NCBI GenBank assembly: GCA_032433765.1
Contig: JAVIAB010000092.1
Location: forward strand, 40,287,218-40,351,217
Origin: Megaustenia siamemsis
Taxonomy: Eukaryota; Mollusca; Gastropoda; Stylommatophora; Ariophantidae
Length of the DNA: 64,000 bases
Direction: 5' to 3'
Shown: piece by piece, positions 48,399-60,479 of the stretch
Position numbering within the stretch: the first letter of the stretch is position 1
Layout of the letters: the number at the start of each line of letters is the position of its first letter
Notes under the pieces: generated by a model
Told to the model about the DNA's origin: nothing
What the model saw: the letters and a program-made list of their open reading frames with translations, nothing else
Database searches by the model: none
Program-made: the position numbers and the translations under genes

Positions 48399-48575
48399 AT
48401 GTTACAAAAACACTAGGAATGCATGATTACAGACCCGACCACGATACTGATGGATTAATGGGAAATATTAGAAACAGTAGTAAACAAGACATCGAAAGAG
48501 CTCACAACAAAAGCTAAATGGAACAATCTGTATCTTCCCTCGGCGCTGGCAGGATAATGAGGAAGGAAAAAATAA
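48236..48575 (+). pseudogene. Second LINE E tail with internal poly(A)
   Basis: Directly after the first tail, the sequence restarts within family E (IKMQQIKWFCHVIMLKKKK). A run of about 35 A's (48363-48397) replaces the middle, and it resumes with the terminal part (NLYLPSALAG, then GRKK-like). The two tails are therefore arranged head to tail. Confidence 0.7.
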
Positions 48576-48879
48576 CACATACATGCCTGCTCGCGCAGGA
48601 ACACACAGGGTAATGCCATTAAATAACATGACTTTTCTTCCAAAGTGCATAGGGAAGTATGTGCAAGGATAAATCTAATTACCGATCACTAAGTGGCACC
48701 TCAACAATACCCCATATCGGTGCCCTAGATATTAATCAGTATGCGGCTGCGCAATAGCTCGTACAACATGGCCGCTCCACTATGGATTTGCATCATGAAA
48801 GAGCAAGAGAGCAGGGAAAGAGGGTGTGAAAGATTGTGAAATCTGCAGACTGACGGGTGAATATGAAGACAATTTTTTT

Positions 48880-49140
48880 GAGTCTGTGGAGAGTGTACGA
48901 ATAGGTGGAAATATTTTACAAAGGACAACACATCGTCAGTGAGGAACGACAGGCAGGAAGACCAGCTAGCGTGGCAACTAATACTGAGAAACAGCGGATC
49001 ATACAGTAAGTTCGTCACAACAGACGAGTCACTATTGATGAAATTGTCGTAGAGGTTCAATATGAGTCATGGCGCTGTGTACACATAGTCTATAATGATG
49101 GATATAGGAAAATGTGAGGCAGAAGGGTCTCAAGAAGTTT
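48880..49140 (+). pseudogene. Mariner-type transposase fragment
   Basis: The translation reads ERQAGRPASVATNTEKQRII, then RHNRRVTIDEIVVEV and HIVYNDGYRKM across stops. This corresponds to the N-terminal DNA-binding (HTH) region of mariner/SETMAR-like transposases: the GRP linker, VTIDE and the second helix. The catalytic domain is not present here, and no terminal repeats were recognised. Confidence 0.75.
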
Positions 49141-49762
49141 AGGTAATAGAAGGCTGATACAAAATTGTTTAAAGGCCACACCAAACCTATTTGCTCGTAT
49201 TTTTTTCAAGAGGGCATCCGCAGGTATGTGGTTAGTTGGACAATGTGTGTTACGAAGCAGGGGGACTGTCTTACAAAAAGACAATTTATTTTGCTAATAT
49301 TGTCAAATATACAATTCCTGATATTTAATAATCTCGTCTTACCACGCGTGTTTGCTAAAACAGCAAACTGTCAACTATAGCTTGTTTCATAACTAGTGCC
49401 CAACTTTTAAAATCGATAGCTTTTTAACCGCTTTTTGTAAGTTTTTCAAAATTTGCATGTAAAGTTATAATGATTAGAACCCAACAGGGAATTAATTTCA
49501 TAAAAAAAAACATTTGGTTATTATTGTTGCTTATTTGATTTATATACATTTATAACGACCCATTGATGTAGTCAAAACTTAATGTTTACAGTATTTTAAA
49601 CTAAAAATAGCGAGTACAAATCCATACACGTTAGAATTGACGTATTTGCACGCTTTCCCCGGGGTTTGTTTGACACAATTAGACACTTGTAAAAAACACG
49701 ACAAATTGTGTGTTCCATTTCCGTTCATTCATAGGTGTAGACGTGGAACGGTAACATTTATC
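49141..49762. other. No recognisable gene, probable 5' flank of transposon
   Basis: AT-rich. It lies upstream of the transposase at 49763. I could not identify a terminal inverted repeat with confidence. Confidence 0.4.
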
Positions 49763-51067
49763 ATGAGTCTTAAAATGAAATTCTGCAGTTTACAAAACAT
49801 CGCAATAAAAATGTATGACTATTTTTGCAAAGAGGCTAAACGAGGAAGATTATTTCATTCTTTAGAAAACCCTGAGAATAGGACAAGACACATTTTGGAT
49901 TTATCTAAACGGTCATTTAATCGCTGGATTCAAGCACGTGACCGTCAATGTTCAAAATATACAAAATCACAAGGAAGAGCAAAAATGTTGGATAATTTCG
50001 ACAGTGAACCTATTAGAAGTGAAATTCGCAAAATGTTGGGTATGAATGAAACTGTTACAATAAGAAAATTAAAAGTATCGCTGAAAAAGAACAACAGTAT
50101 TGAAATATCAAAGTCTACATTATGGAGGAATGTGAGAGCTGCAGGCTTTACATTCAGAAAGTATTCCAATGGACGAAACATCATCTGTGAGAAGCCACAT
50201 ATAGTAGTCATGAGAAGCAAGTACTTACGTGAAGTAAAAGAGGTGCGCAAGCAAGGTTATGATATTGTGTACTTGGATGAAACATGGATCAATGCTCACC
50301 ACACTAAGCAAAGGGAATGGCAGTTATCAGATGGAAAGATTAAGAGATTAATACCTAGCAGCAAAGGACAGCGCTTGATAATTGCTCATGCAGGTAGTCG
50401 ACAACATGGACTAATACAGAATGCAGAGCTCATTTTTCTTTCAAAATCCATAGACAATCGGGATTAACACTCTGAGATGAATGGTCACATATTTAGACAT
50501 TGGATTGAAAATTCTGTTCTCCCATCACTAGATCGACCATCTTGCCTAATAATGGACAATGCAGCGTACCACAACATTGTTGCACTTGAAGATAATGTCC
50601 CGACGTCATCCAGTACAAAAGATGCTATTAAGATATGGCTCACAAAGGAGCACATACAATTTAATAACATGCACTTAAAACATGAATTACTATCTCTAGT
50701 AAAGCAAAAACAAAGGACAAATATTTTTCAAATAGATAAGATTATCCAAGAGCACGGTCATATAGGTTTGAGGCTGCCACCTTACCATGCTCATTTAAAT
50801 CCAATAGAACTAATCTGGGCAAAATTAAAAGGACAAGTGACAGATGAAAATACAACATTCAAAATATGCGATGTAAAGACTCTTGCTAATCTCGCTTTAT
50901 TAAATATAGACAAAGATTATTGGGCTAAATGTGAAGACCACGTCTTAAAACAGGATGAGGACTATTGGAAAAATGATGGTTTGTGGAATGTTCAACCCCA
51001 AACAGTTATTAATCGTTTAGACTCGTCTGATTCAGGTTGTCAGAAAAACATTACACCAGGCCGGTAA
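49763..51067 (+). pseudogene. Tc1/mariner-superfamily transposase, DD83E, one stop codon
   Basis: Reading from ATG 49763 to the stop at 51067 gives 434 codons interrupted only by TAA at 50465-50467 (codon 235). Relatives plausibly have Tyr there (RDYHSEMNGH). N-terminal helix-turn-helix region: SKRSFNRWIQARDRQ, then the second HTH with TIRKLKVSLKKNNSIEISKS. Catalytic acids: D172 in VYLDETWINAHHT, D265 in CLIMDNAAYHN and E349 in YHAHLNPIELIWAKLKG. That leaves 92 residues between the Ds and 83 between the second D and E. Such a long spacer is unlike classic Tc1 (34) or mariner (34 D) and recalls the DD82E group named Sailor in my memory. An upstream in-frame extension to 49637 exists, but the MSLKMKF start fits better. 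DDE transposases cut and join element ends. TIRs and target duplication were not found. Confidence 0.85.
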
Positions 51068-51412
51068 CTAGGGCATCCGCCTAAGCCTATGGCCCTGATA
51101 GTTGAAGTGGGATGCTATTGGGCTGCCTACATCTCGAGTGATCTACAGATGTTCCTGGCATTCTACCGTGAGAAGGCGTCCTGATTTTGCCTATGTACGT
51201 CTATTGAAAATTATTAGATCAACACGACACTGTTAACGGCAAAATAAAGCACTCTTCTTTACGTCAGAGTATGAACGTTGCAACGAAATCTCATTTCTCT
51301 GATAAATTTGTGAGCTCTTACATCACAGCAATAAAATGACTTCATAAGTGTATAAAATAAATTACTTCAATAATGTATGAAATATATAACTACCACTGAA
51401 TTTATGACACGC
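51068..51412. other. No recognisable gene
   Basis: The 3' flank of the transposase, up to the left target duplication of LINE B1. Confidence 0.45.
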
Positions 51413-51422
51413 ATTAATTTTT

Positions 51423-52464
51423 GTGTGGAAATAATCAATATGCTGGAGAAATTAAACATTGATAGCAAGGATCTGCGAATCATAAAAAAACATGTACTGG
51501 CAACAAACAGCAGCTATACGAATTAACAACCAAACAGGACAATTCCAATATATAAAACAAAGAGTCAGACAAGGCTGTGTTCTGTCTCCGGATTTGTTTT
51601 CACTTTACAGCGAATATATTATGAGATCAATAGTAGACAAAAAAAAGGAATTGAAGTCAACGGTCACAACATAAATTTTGCGATATGCGGATGACACAGT
51701 CTTAATAGCAGAGGCAGAGAATGAGCTACAAAAAAATATAGATATAATAGTAAAAGAAAGCAACAAGAAAGGTCTCAGTCTGAATAGTAAGAAAACAGAA
51801 GTAATGGTTATATCGAAGAAACAATCATCACCATCATGCAGCATAAAAATAAACGAGACAAATCTGAAACAAGTACAACGTTTCAAATACTCGGGCATAA
51901 TAACATCAAATGGGAGATGCACCACATAAATAAAAAGCAGAATAGCTCAGGCCAAAATAGCATTTCAGAAAATGAAAAATATCTTATACAACACATCTAT
52001 GTCAATAAAAATGAGAAAGAAAGTTCATCGGTGCTATACAGAACCAATTCTGACCTATGGAAGCTAATCATGGACAATAGACAAACACATGAAAAGACGA
52101 TTGGAGGCCGCAGAGATGGAATTTCTCAGAAGAATGTTGAAAGTTCCCTGGACAGTTAGAAAGACCAATGAGGAAGTTCTCAAAGTGGCCAACACAAAAA
52201 AGGGAGCTCTTAAAAAAACATCAGAAAGAAGCAATCAACATTTTTCGGGCACATCATGAGAAGAGGAAAGTTGGAATACTTGGTTACAACTGGCAAAATA
52301 AAGGGAAAGAGAGATCGCGGACGACAAAGAGAGAAAATACTGGATAGCTTGGTGTCATGGCATGGAAAACAGTCAACAGCAGAACTGATACGTTGCACTG
52401 TAGATAGAAGATTGTGGAGGGACATGATCGCCTACGTCAACCGGTATGGCACATGATGATGATG
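51423..52464 (+). pseudogene. LINE family B1, 5'-truncated, with 10-bp target duplication
   Basis: The plus strand gives [36 protein letters not shown] (motif B), the motif C region with [72 protein letters not shown] and the end RRLWRDMIAYVNRYGT. A GATGATGAT tail follows. Frames break at several places. The target duplication attaattttt lies at 51413-51422 and 52465-52474. RT motif A and the endonuclease are missing. Confidence 0.92.
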
Positions 52465-52474
52465 ATTAATTTTT

Positions 52475-55180
52475 TCACTTTTAAAGAGACGATTTCATGA
52501 GCAAACTTGTTGAGTTAGTTAACGCACAAATCTTTAAGGGACCATTATAGAATTTAATTAAATTTATTCTTAAACTTGTAACATTATTATGAACATGTTA
52601 TAACTTTGAAGATTTATATTTCCTTTAAACAGAATGTGAACTTCCCCAAGAGGAAGAAATTTCAACCAACAATGTAACTACAAAGCAGATGCGGAGCAGA
52701 AATTCATTTCTTTAATCAGTAAAAAAAAGCATGACTGTGGTACTGACGCAATAATGACTCCGGCTTGATCCTACGCTAATAATGCATTCATTTGAATTAT
52801 ATTTGGAAATCTTGTTATTTCCAAGTTGAATACACACAAAGGCTGCAATATCATGGATATATAATTTATTATAATTTAAGTACTTCTATTTTAAACCAGT
52901 TGTCCATTGTCTTACACCTTGATCCACGGTGAATGTTTGAACAACTAATGACGGTTGAGCACGGTCTCTTTCAAATGAAGTCTTCGTTTAGCTCGTTATC
53001 AGTGGTAGCTAGATAATCTAAGTAAGGATTTCGAGATTTATCTGCTTCGTGACAGATAATTTTCATTTTTCCTCCTCAGTAATTTTAATTACAAATAATA
53101 AATGTTTTACACCAGCAAAATAACATTTCCAAAAAATAATTAAAATAAAATTAATTAACTATGTCAACAGCTTTGAGGAAGGTGTAGTTTGTAACATTTC
53201 GTTATTTCAGTGGTTTATTCCACTAAAACATTTCTGAGTTGTTCGTGTGTTCTCTCTAACCATACTTTTTCCACGGCCGCTGCAGATGTCTGCTTGTTTC
53301 CGTAGTTAGTAGTATATGTCTTGCCACGTGCTCAAATAATATCATTTATTTGTAATTATACATTCTACTTTCTAAGAGCACATTTCTCAAACGTTCTTTT
53401 CAGTTCTCCATTTTAAATATTTTGTCGTTGAAATCAACTCGCATAACTATAAATGCATCTGGTAGAACTAGTGGTGTTTATCTTATTGTTAGAAGCATTA
53501 AAGAGAAAATATAGATGTAATGAATAAGGAATGAAGAAGTATTGTAAATGTAATTTAAAAAAAAAAACATTGCATACGAAAATGATGACGTACTGTAAGA
53601 ATAATTGAAGATGCATATGCGGAAGTGACGGAGCACTGTAAAAGGTACCCAAGAAACGCAAGTGTTCGTCTCCCTAAAGAAGATCGTCAAGCCAATATAA
53701 CCAGATTTTTGGAGACAACATTACCTTCTTATTTTGTTTTAGTTTTCTGCATCATAACCTTCTTTTTGGCACTCTCACGCTTTTCTCTGTGAAGACCTCG
53801 TTCTGCCCTCACCAAAACTAATCAGGCGATCACGGAATCTCATGCAGAGCGCACGTGTCGGAAGCGGACATGTGAAAGCAATGACACCAAAAGCGATATC
53901 TGCTACAGTTTTCCGAAACACAGAACAAAGGCAACAAGTTTCCTGCCATAGGAAGAGCTGCCTGAACTAACGTCAACCCACTGTTTAGTTTAATCGTTGG
54001 TACGATCCCCTATCGAGTACAAAAATGGCCCTTGTTACAAGGACCACTTTGGGATGAATGGTTTATATTTAGTTGACCCGGATCTTAGTTGTGGCTAATT
54101 TTGTCCATGACTTTCAGGTGCGAGATCACTGTAATTTTCAAGGTATGAAGATTTTGTTCATTATCAGTCTATTGATAACGATAATTCAAAAACAGATTAC
54201 CACTAGAACTGTATTCGCTAGCAATATGTTGCTAATTATAGTTTCAAAGTAGAAATTCTTACTGCATGGCACAGACAGCAGCAGCTGCATTGGCAAAGCT
54301 TAGCAGAATATGGTAGAACAATTCACTCCATCTGAAGAAAAGTGCACGTAATTTATATACACCGTGTGTTCTTCTAGGAAGGCGGCTGTATATACATCTG
54401 AATTGCACAAATCCACAAGAAATGTTGCATCATAGCATTGAATAGACTCAGGGTTTCTCCATTTTTTTATTCCACCGTGGCTCTCTTCCAACCTTTTTTT
54501 TTTAAAAAGATAGTTAAGTTACATACGCACACGCACACGCACGCACGCGTGCGCACACGCACATACACACACAACAATTATATAGAAGTGTTGGATTAAA
54601 ACATGACGGCTGTAATAACAGATTCGTAAGGCAGAATCAAGGATTCCCACATTTTTATACACGGCTTTCCTTCTTTTGATATCTATTTTGATATTTCGTA
54701 AGGAGCAATTAAACTCGTGTCATTTAAATGTGTAGATTTCTGAACAAACATTTACTATTTTTAGTCACGGTAGATCTAGCTTCATAATTTATAAAACATC
54801 GCACACAAATATTTCACTAGTTTGTGCCATTGTAAAACATATATAATTAACTATACGTGTTAAGTGCATACGGTATGAACACACTCACTATTTACAACAA
54901 CAAAAATTAGTATATTTCTGTGTACATACTCACAAAGCAAGGGTTCTGTCGATCAGGATACACGTTTACTATGCCATACAATTAAATACAGCAGCCGCAA
55001 AAGGACTAAGAACAGCTTCCGTTCTTGAATACTCTGGTTAACAAGCTTGTAAGTTTATGTTTTACTTATTTTGAAATTAGTCAGCAAACTTTCATAAGAA
55101 TAAAGAGAAGAGTAAGGATTGCTGGGATAGACAATGGTCGAGTATGGGTAGAGAGGTGGAGGCAAGGGTGAGGGGAGGAG
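52475..55180. other. 2.7 kb without recognisable gene
   Basis: AT-rich non-coding sequence. It includes an alternating CA/GC stretch at about 54525-54575, a likely Z-DNA-forming run. Minus-strand ORFs of 60-75 codons near 53434-53690 and 54300-54491 show no domain. Confidence 0.5.
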
Positions 55181-55191
55181 AAGAGATAAAT

Positions 55192-55566
55192 CATCATCAT
55201 CATGTGTCATACCGGTTGGCGTAGGCGATCATGTCCTTCACAATCTTATATCTACAGTGCATCGCAGCAGTTCTGTTGTTGAATGTTTTCCATGCCATGA
55301 CACCAAGCTATCTAGTATTTTATCTCTTTGTCGTCCGCGATTTCTCTTTCCATGTATTTTGCTAGTTGTAACCAAATATTCCGACTTTTTTCTTCTCATG
55401 ATGTGCCCGAAAAATATTTATTGTTTCTTTCTGATGTTTTTTAGGAGCTCCCTTTTTTTGTTGGCCTCTTTGAGAATTTCCTCGTTGGTCTTTTTAGCTG
55501 TCCAGGGAACTTTCAAAATTCTTCTGAGAAATCCCATCTCTAAAAATCTCAAACAATAATTATGCC
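55192..55566 (-). pseudogene. LINE family B1, short 3' copy
   Basis: It begins with a (ATC)n tail complement and encodes, downwards, GFLRRILKVPWTAKKTNEEI, KKRELLKNIRKKQ and the family end. An 11-bp duplication, aagagataaat, lies at 55181-55191 and 55567-55577. The 24 bp at 55543-55566 are not LINE B1 sequence and sit between the element's truncated 5' end and the duplication, as filler DNA. Confidence 0.9.
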
Positions 55567-55678
55567 AAGAGATAAATAGGAAACACAAATTAATGTTGTG
55601 GCAGGCATCAAAGTCGATCCGCCCCCATACAGGATAGTCACTTGAGAAGTCAGTCAAATACTTCTGATGCTTTTCTTA

Positions 55679-58229
55679 ACATCATCACCATCATCACCAG
55701 GTACCGGGCCTGCTGGCGTAGGTGATCATGTCTCTCCACAGCTTTCGATCTCGGCAGCTATTTATCATTTCTGTTGTTCACCTTCTGCCAAGCCATTCTT
55801 TTAAGCTGTCTGTTATTTTTTCTCTTTGCTTCCCTATATCTCTTCCTCCCTCAATTTTTCCAGTTGTTACAATATATTCCAGTTGTTCTCTTCTCATTAC
55901 ATAGTCAAAAAATGATGATTGTTTCCTCCTAATATTGGAAATTAGCTCTCTTTTTGCTTTGACCTCTCTCAGAACATCTTCATTACTCTTATTAGCTGTC
56001 CATGGTACTCTCAACATTCTTCTGCAAAGCCACATTTCTACAGACTACACTGATTTTCTTGTCTGTTGTCCTATTGTCCATGATTCACATCCGTGTTAAG
56101 ACTGGCTCTACATAATATTTAAGAACTCTTTTTCTTGTTTCTATTGTCAAAAATGGATTGCATAGTATCTTCTTCATTTTTTGGAAAGCTGCTTTTGCCT
56201 GAGCCATTCTGCATCTCACCTCTTTTGTACATCTCCCGTCTGAGGTTAACAAAGTTCCCAAATATTTAAATTTATTTACCTGTTTTAATATTGTTCCCCT
56301 TGTCTTTATTTTGCACTGAGGTGATGTGTTTTTCTTTGTTGTTACCATTACCTCTGTCTTTTTGCTATTAAGGCTGAGTCCTTAATTTTTGCTTTCTTTC
56401 ACTATAATGTCCAACATTTCTTGTAACTCATTTTCACTCTTAGCGATTAAGACTGTATTATCAGCATACCTTAGATTATTTATGTTATGACCTCCAATTG
56501 TTATTCCATGCATGCCCCTTATGGATCTTTAAATAATCTCACTATAAATATTAAACAAATCTGGTGACAGCACACAACCTTGTCTAACACCCTGTTTTAT
56601 TTCTTGAAACATTCCCAATTGGTTTCCAGTTCTTATGGCCGCTGTTTGTAACCAGTACATGTTCTTTATTATTCTTAGATCTTTGCTGTCAACCTTTATA
56701 CTTTCTAAAATGTTGATTATTTCTTGGTGCTTTACTTTGTCAAATGCCTTGGTGTAATCTATGAAACATAAGTATAGATCTGTTATCACCTCTATGGCTC
56801 TTTCTACTAAAGATCTTATGATATAAATGGCATTGCTTGTTCCTTTATCTCTAACAAAATCACACTGTTCATCGCTAATTTCTGGACTGGTTTTGTTTCG
56901 CACTCTTCACATGATGATTCTTAGTAATTTCTTAGTCATATGACTAATAAGGCTTATTGTGCGATGATCATCGCATTCAATCGCACCAGATTTCTTTGGT
57001 AGGGCTATGAATATTGATTTGAGCATGTCGTCTGGTATATATCCACTGTTGTAGATATCATTCAATATGTTTGTTATTATTCCTATTCCAAAACCACCCA
57101 TGGCTTCAATCTCTTCTTTAGTTATATTGTCTGGTCCAGGAGCTTTGTCTGCTTTCATATTGCGCAAGGCGTCTTCCACTTCTTCTCTGAGTATTTCTCC
57201 ATTATCCTTAATATTTACTTCCGTTCGTTCATCATTATAAAGATCTTTAATGTATTATGTCCATCGTTCCCTTATGTTTTATTGATCAGTCAACAGTTCT
57301 CCTTCCTTTGATCTTAGACATCCATTTTTTTATTGCGTTTTTCTTCCTGTTAATTCCTCAATTTGTTTGTATATAGCTTTAGCATCTCCTTTTTGTTGCC
57401 TTTCAATATATTTGCATCTCTCTTTTAGCCATGCTTCTTTTGCTTCATTGCATTTTACTACAATTTCTTTATTTAATCCCTTATACTCATCTTTATTTTC
57501 TTTATTTCTTCTTCGTGTATACATTAGCTGCAAAATATCATCTGTCATCCATTTCTTTCTTGAATTTGTTTGTCCTCACTGGTGGTATGAACTCTTTTGA
57601 TGTTTGTTGCATTGATTCTTTTAGCATTTCCCACTGTTCATCAATGCTTTGTATCTTCTCTATTGCATTGTACCGGTTCTGAATTGTGATTTTATATTTG
57701 TCTTGCAGCTTCTTGTCTGATTTTAGTAAATCTAAATTTAACTTGATGTTAACTGAGGCTCGTTTTGTTGTTTTTAATTTTACTCTAAGCTTTCCCACAA
57801 CTGGTACATGATCACTATTGCAATCTGCCCCTGGTTTAGTTTTCACACACACCCGACGGTTTCTAAATCTATTGCTTATCATTATATAATCAATTTGATT
57901 ACGTGCGTTGTCCCCTGGGCTTTTCCATGTCCACAGACGTCTTGGATGTTGCTTAAACCAGGTGTTTCCTATCATTATGTTGTGTGTTCTTGCCCATTCA
58001 ATAAGTTTCTCACCTCTTTCATTCCTCTCTCCTCAGCCATAATGAACAACTACTTCCTCAAATCTTTCCTTTCCTATTTTTACGTTAAAATCCCCTAGAA
58101 CTATGGTGTTTTCATGTGGTTTGCATTTATGAAGTGCCTCATTTAACTCGTCAAATTTCTCAATTGTTTCCTTTAGACTGTCTGCTGTTGGTTCATAAAC
58201 CTGTATAAGATTTATGTCTATAGGACATG
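55679..58229 (-). pseudogene. LINE family B2, longest copy, endonuclease plus RT
   Basis: 2551 bp flanked by a perfect 10-bp duplication, gcttttctta (55669-55678 and 58230-58239). Read downwards: endonuclease second half (ENTIVLGDFNVKIG, NQIDYIMISNRFRNRR, and NSDHVPVVGKLRVKLK with the catalytic SDH), a linker with NMKADKAPGPDNITKEE, then RT blocks ALPKKSGAIECDDHRTISLI, YLCFIDYTKAFDKVKHQEI (motif A) and [20 protein letters not shown] (motif B). Motif C reads RYADNTVLIAK, and the end is in the WLCRRMLRVPWTANKSNEDV region. Frameshifts occur near 57540 and 56900. The second catalytic aspartate of YADD is Asn (near 56458), so it is catalytically dead even apart from the frameshifts. The first half of the endonuclease is missing. 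Confidence 0.93.
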
Positions 58230-58239
58230 GCTTTTCTTA

Positions 58240-58735
58240 TAGGCGTCGAGAATGGCACAATTCATTGAGTGGAAAAGGTGATATCTGAACGTTGTAATCT
58301 ACAAAAATTCTCATCCCTGTGCATGACCATTGAGTCTTGTGTTTTTACCTCGCCCCTCCCAGTTACGGCGATTTTTACCAAGTGGCCCTCAGGTAAATTA
58401 TGCGGCCCATCGGGGGCTATATGGTCCTGGTTGTGAATTATTGTAACATGTTGCCTGGACAACATTGAATAGGCTGTCTGGACAACATTGAATAGGCTGT
58501 CTGGGCAACACTGAATAGACTTCCTGAACACCATTGAATAGGCTCCCTTAACAACATCTCAATCTCCTGTCCACAGAGGTCACAGCTGCAAAACAATTCA
58601 TCTTTGGCAAAAGGAAAAAAAAAAAGGTTCTTTAAAATGTTACCACAAACATAGTTTACCATACATTATGCTTCTACAGCAATCAGATTTTGACGCAAAT
58701 CGATCGTTGAAATTAAATTTAATTATGGATTAAAT
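58240..58735. other. Short 23-bp repeat and unassigned sequence
   Basis: About five imperfect copies of a 23-bp unit (acaacattgaataggctgtc) lie at 58447-58560. No gene recognised. Confidence 0.6.
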
Positions 58736-59540
58736 GCAAGTGTAATTAGAGCGAGAAAAGGAACATCAAAACCATTTCCAGTAGCATTTGGAGTAAGACA
58801 AGGGTGCATGTTGTCACTACCCTTGGCTATCACTTACACTGACAAAATATGCAAGGATGCAAGATCATAGAATGATGATATAACTGAACTAATAATTACT
58901 GACGATCAGGCCTAAATAGCTTTCGAAGAAACAAAACTTTAACATCTACTGTCCTTGAATAAAGAATGTAAACTGATTAACATGAAAATAAGTAGTGAAA
59001 AAACTGAAGTTATATAAATATGATGATAAAAGAAGACATTGAACATAACTATAGAACATCAAGTATATTATATACACCAAGTAACAAACTTTAAATATCT
59101 GAGTACAACATCCTCTGAAGACAATAAAATCGATAAAGAAATAGATATACGATGGAACAAGGTCAACCAAATATTGGGATATATATATATGGATATCTAT
59201 ACCATAACATCAACACAAAGCAATACCTATTACAACCAATAAACATCTTATACATAGTATATTCATTCTAGCATTGTGGTACCAAACATGGCTACTTACA
59301 TCAAAGCACATTAGAAAGCTTATCTCCACAGAGATGAGATGTCTGAGAAACATGGCTACTTACATCAAAGCACATTAGAAAGCTTATCTCCACAGAGATG
59401 AGATGTCTGAGAAAAGCGCTTGGAGTAAGCAGAAAAGATAGAATCAGAAATAACATAGAAAGAGTGGGCATTGAACCAATCCTAAGCTACATACAGAAAC
59501 AACTAAACTAAATTAACTGGTTTGTCCATCTAGAATAGAA
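58736..59540 (+). pseudogene. LINE family E, RT and C-terminal remnant
   Basis: It begins in RT motif B (VRQGCMLS), with motif C eroded (ITDDQA-like). It continues through LNITIEHQVYYIHQVTNFKY, IDKEIDIRWNKVNQI and KHIRKLISTEMRCLRKALGV to a final LNWFVHLE-like block. Stops and frameshifts are frequent. A perfect 64-bp tandem duplication at 59287-59414 repeats the segment around atggctacttacatcaaagc. It is 5'-truncated. Confidence 0.78.
59287..59414 (+). repeat. Perfect 64-bp tandem duplication in LINE E
   Basis: Two identical head-to-tail copies starting catggctacttacatc and ending tgtctgagaaa. The lack of differences suggests a recent event. Confidence 0.95.
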
Positions 59541-59824
59541 TGATGTGTGATTTCTTACTATACAAAACATATATTAAAAGAGGAGAAGCGAGAAGATCAT
59601 GAAATGACAAACATAACTTGTTACAGGAATTTGATTCCTTCTTTCCCATCTTATTTTTTTGAGTAACGTTATCACTCCAGATTTTTTTCAGGTATTTTTT
59701 TTTCAATTTTTTGGAGCAACTCAATTTCACCCCGCCCCTTTTTTTTAATATAGAGTTTTGATTGCAATTTATTCAGCAAAAATAATAAATAGATACAATT
59801 ATGAATAATAAAACTTTACTGTAG

Positions 59825-60475
59825 AATGTAGTCTTCTTCTTCTTCTTCTTCTTTCCTTGCTCATTTGCCTTTCAGCGTCGAGGTGAGATATAATTTGCGG
59901 TCTTTTGCTCTTCTGTTCGCCTCTGCTGCTGTTATGTTTCCTAATGTTTATAATATTCCGTCAATCCTTTTTCTTGGTCGACCCTTGGTTCTGGTGTTCT
60001 CACAACGTTTATTGAAGGGTTGTTGTGTTGTGTTTTGATCTTTCTGCCTTGTCACGTGGCCAAACCATTGTATCTGTTGTTTCTTTATATATTCAATGGC
60101 AGGAGTTATTACTAGTTTGTTTTCTTAGTTCTTCATTTCTGATCTCTCAGACTGTTTCCTCTTATTCGTCTAACACTTTTCATCTCTGTAGAGGTTATTT
60201 TTCTTATTGTTCTTTCATCTAGGGTCCAGGTCTGGCATTGGTAGCACAACGTTGGGATGACAATTGTATTGTAGAGTGCCCGTTTCGCCTCCAGAGTTAT
60301 TTCTTTGTTGGACAATAGTGGTGATAGCTATCCGACGATTTGACAAGCGTTGTTGTATCTTGATTCCATTTCTGCTTATTGTGAAATGTCGTTTGTCACA
60401 AGACTTCCTAGGTATTTGAATTCCTATACTTGTTTTAATAGTCTGTCGTCTATAATTATGTTGATATCTTAAAAC
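59825..60475 (-). pseudogene. LINE family E, 3' half of an inverted insertion
   Basis: Read downwards from 60475: INIIIDDRLLKQV, EFKYLGSLVTND, MSNKEITLEAKRALYNTIVI, CQTWTLDERTIRKITSTEMK, and the family tail with KGRPRKRIDGI, ending in a CTT run at 59834-59851. It begins exactly where the plus-strand piece at 60480-60957 stops in the family order. Confidence 0.8.
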
Positions 60476-60479
60476 AGTT

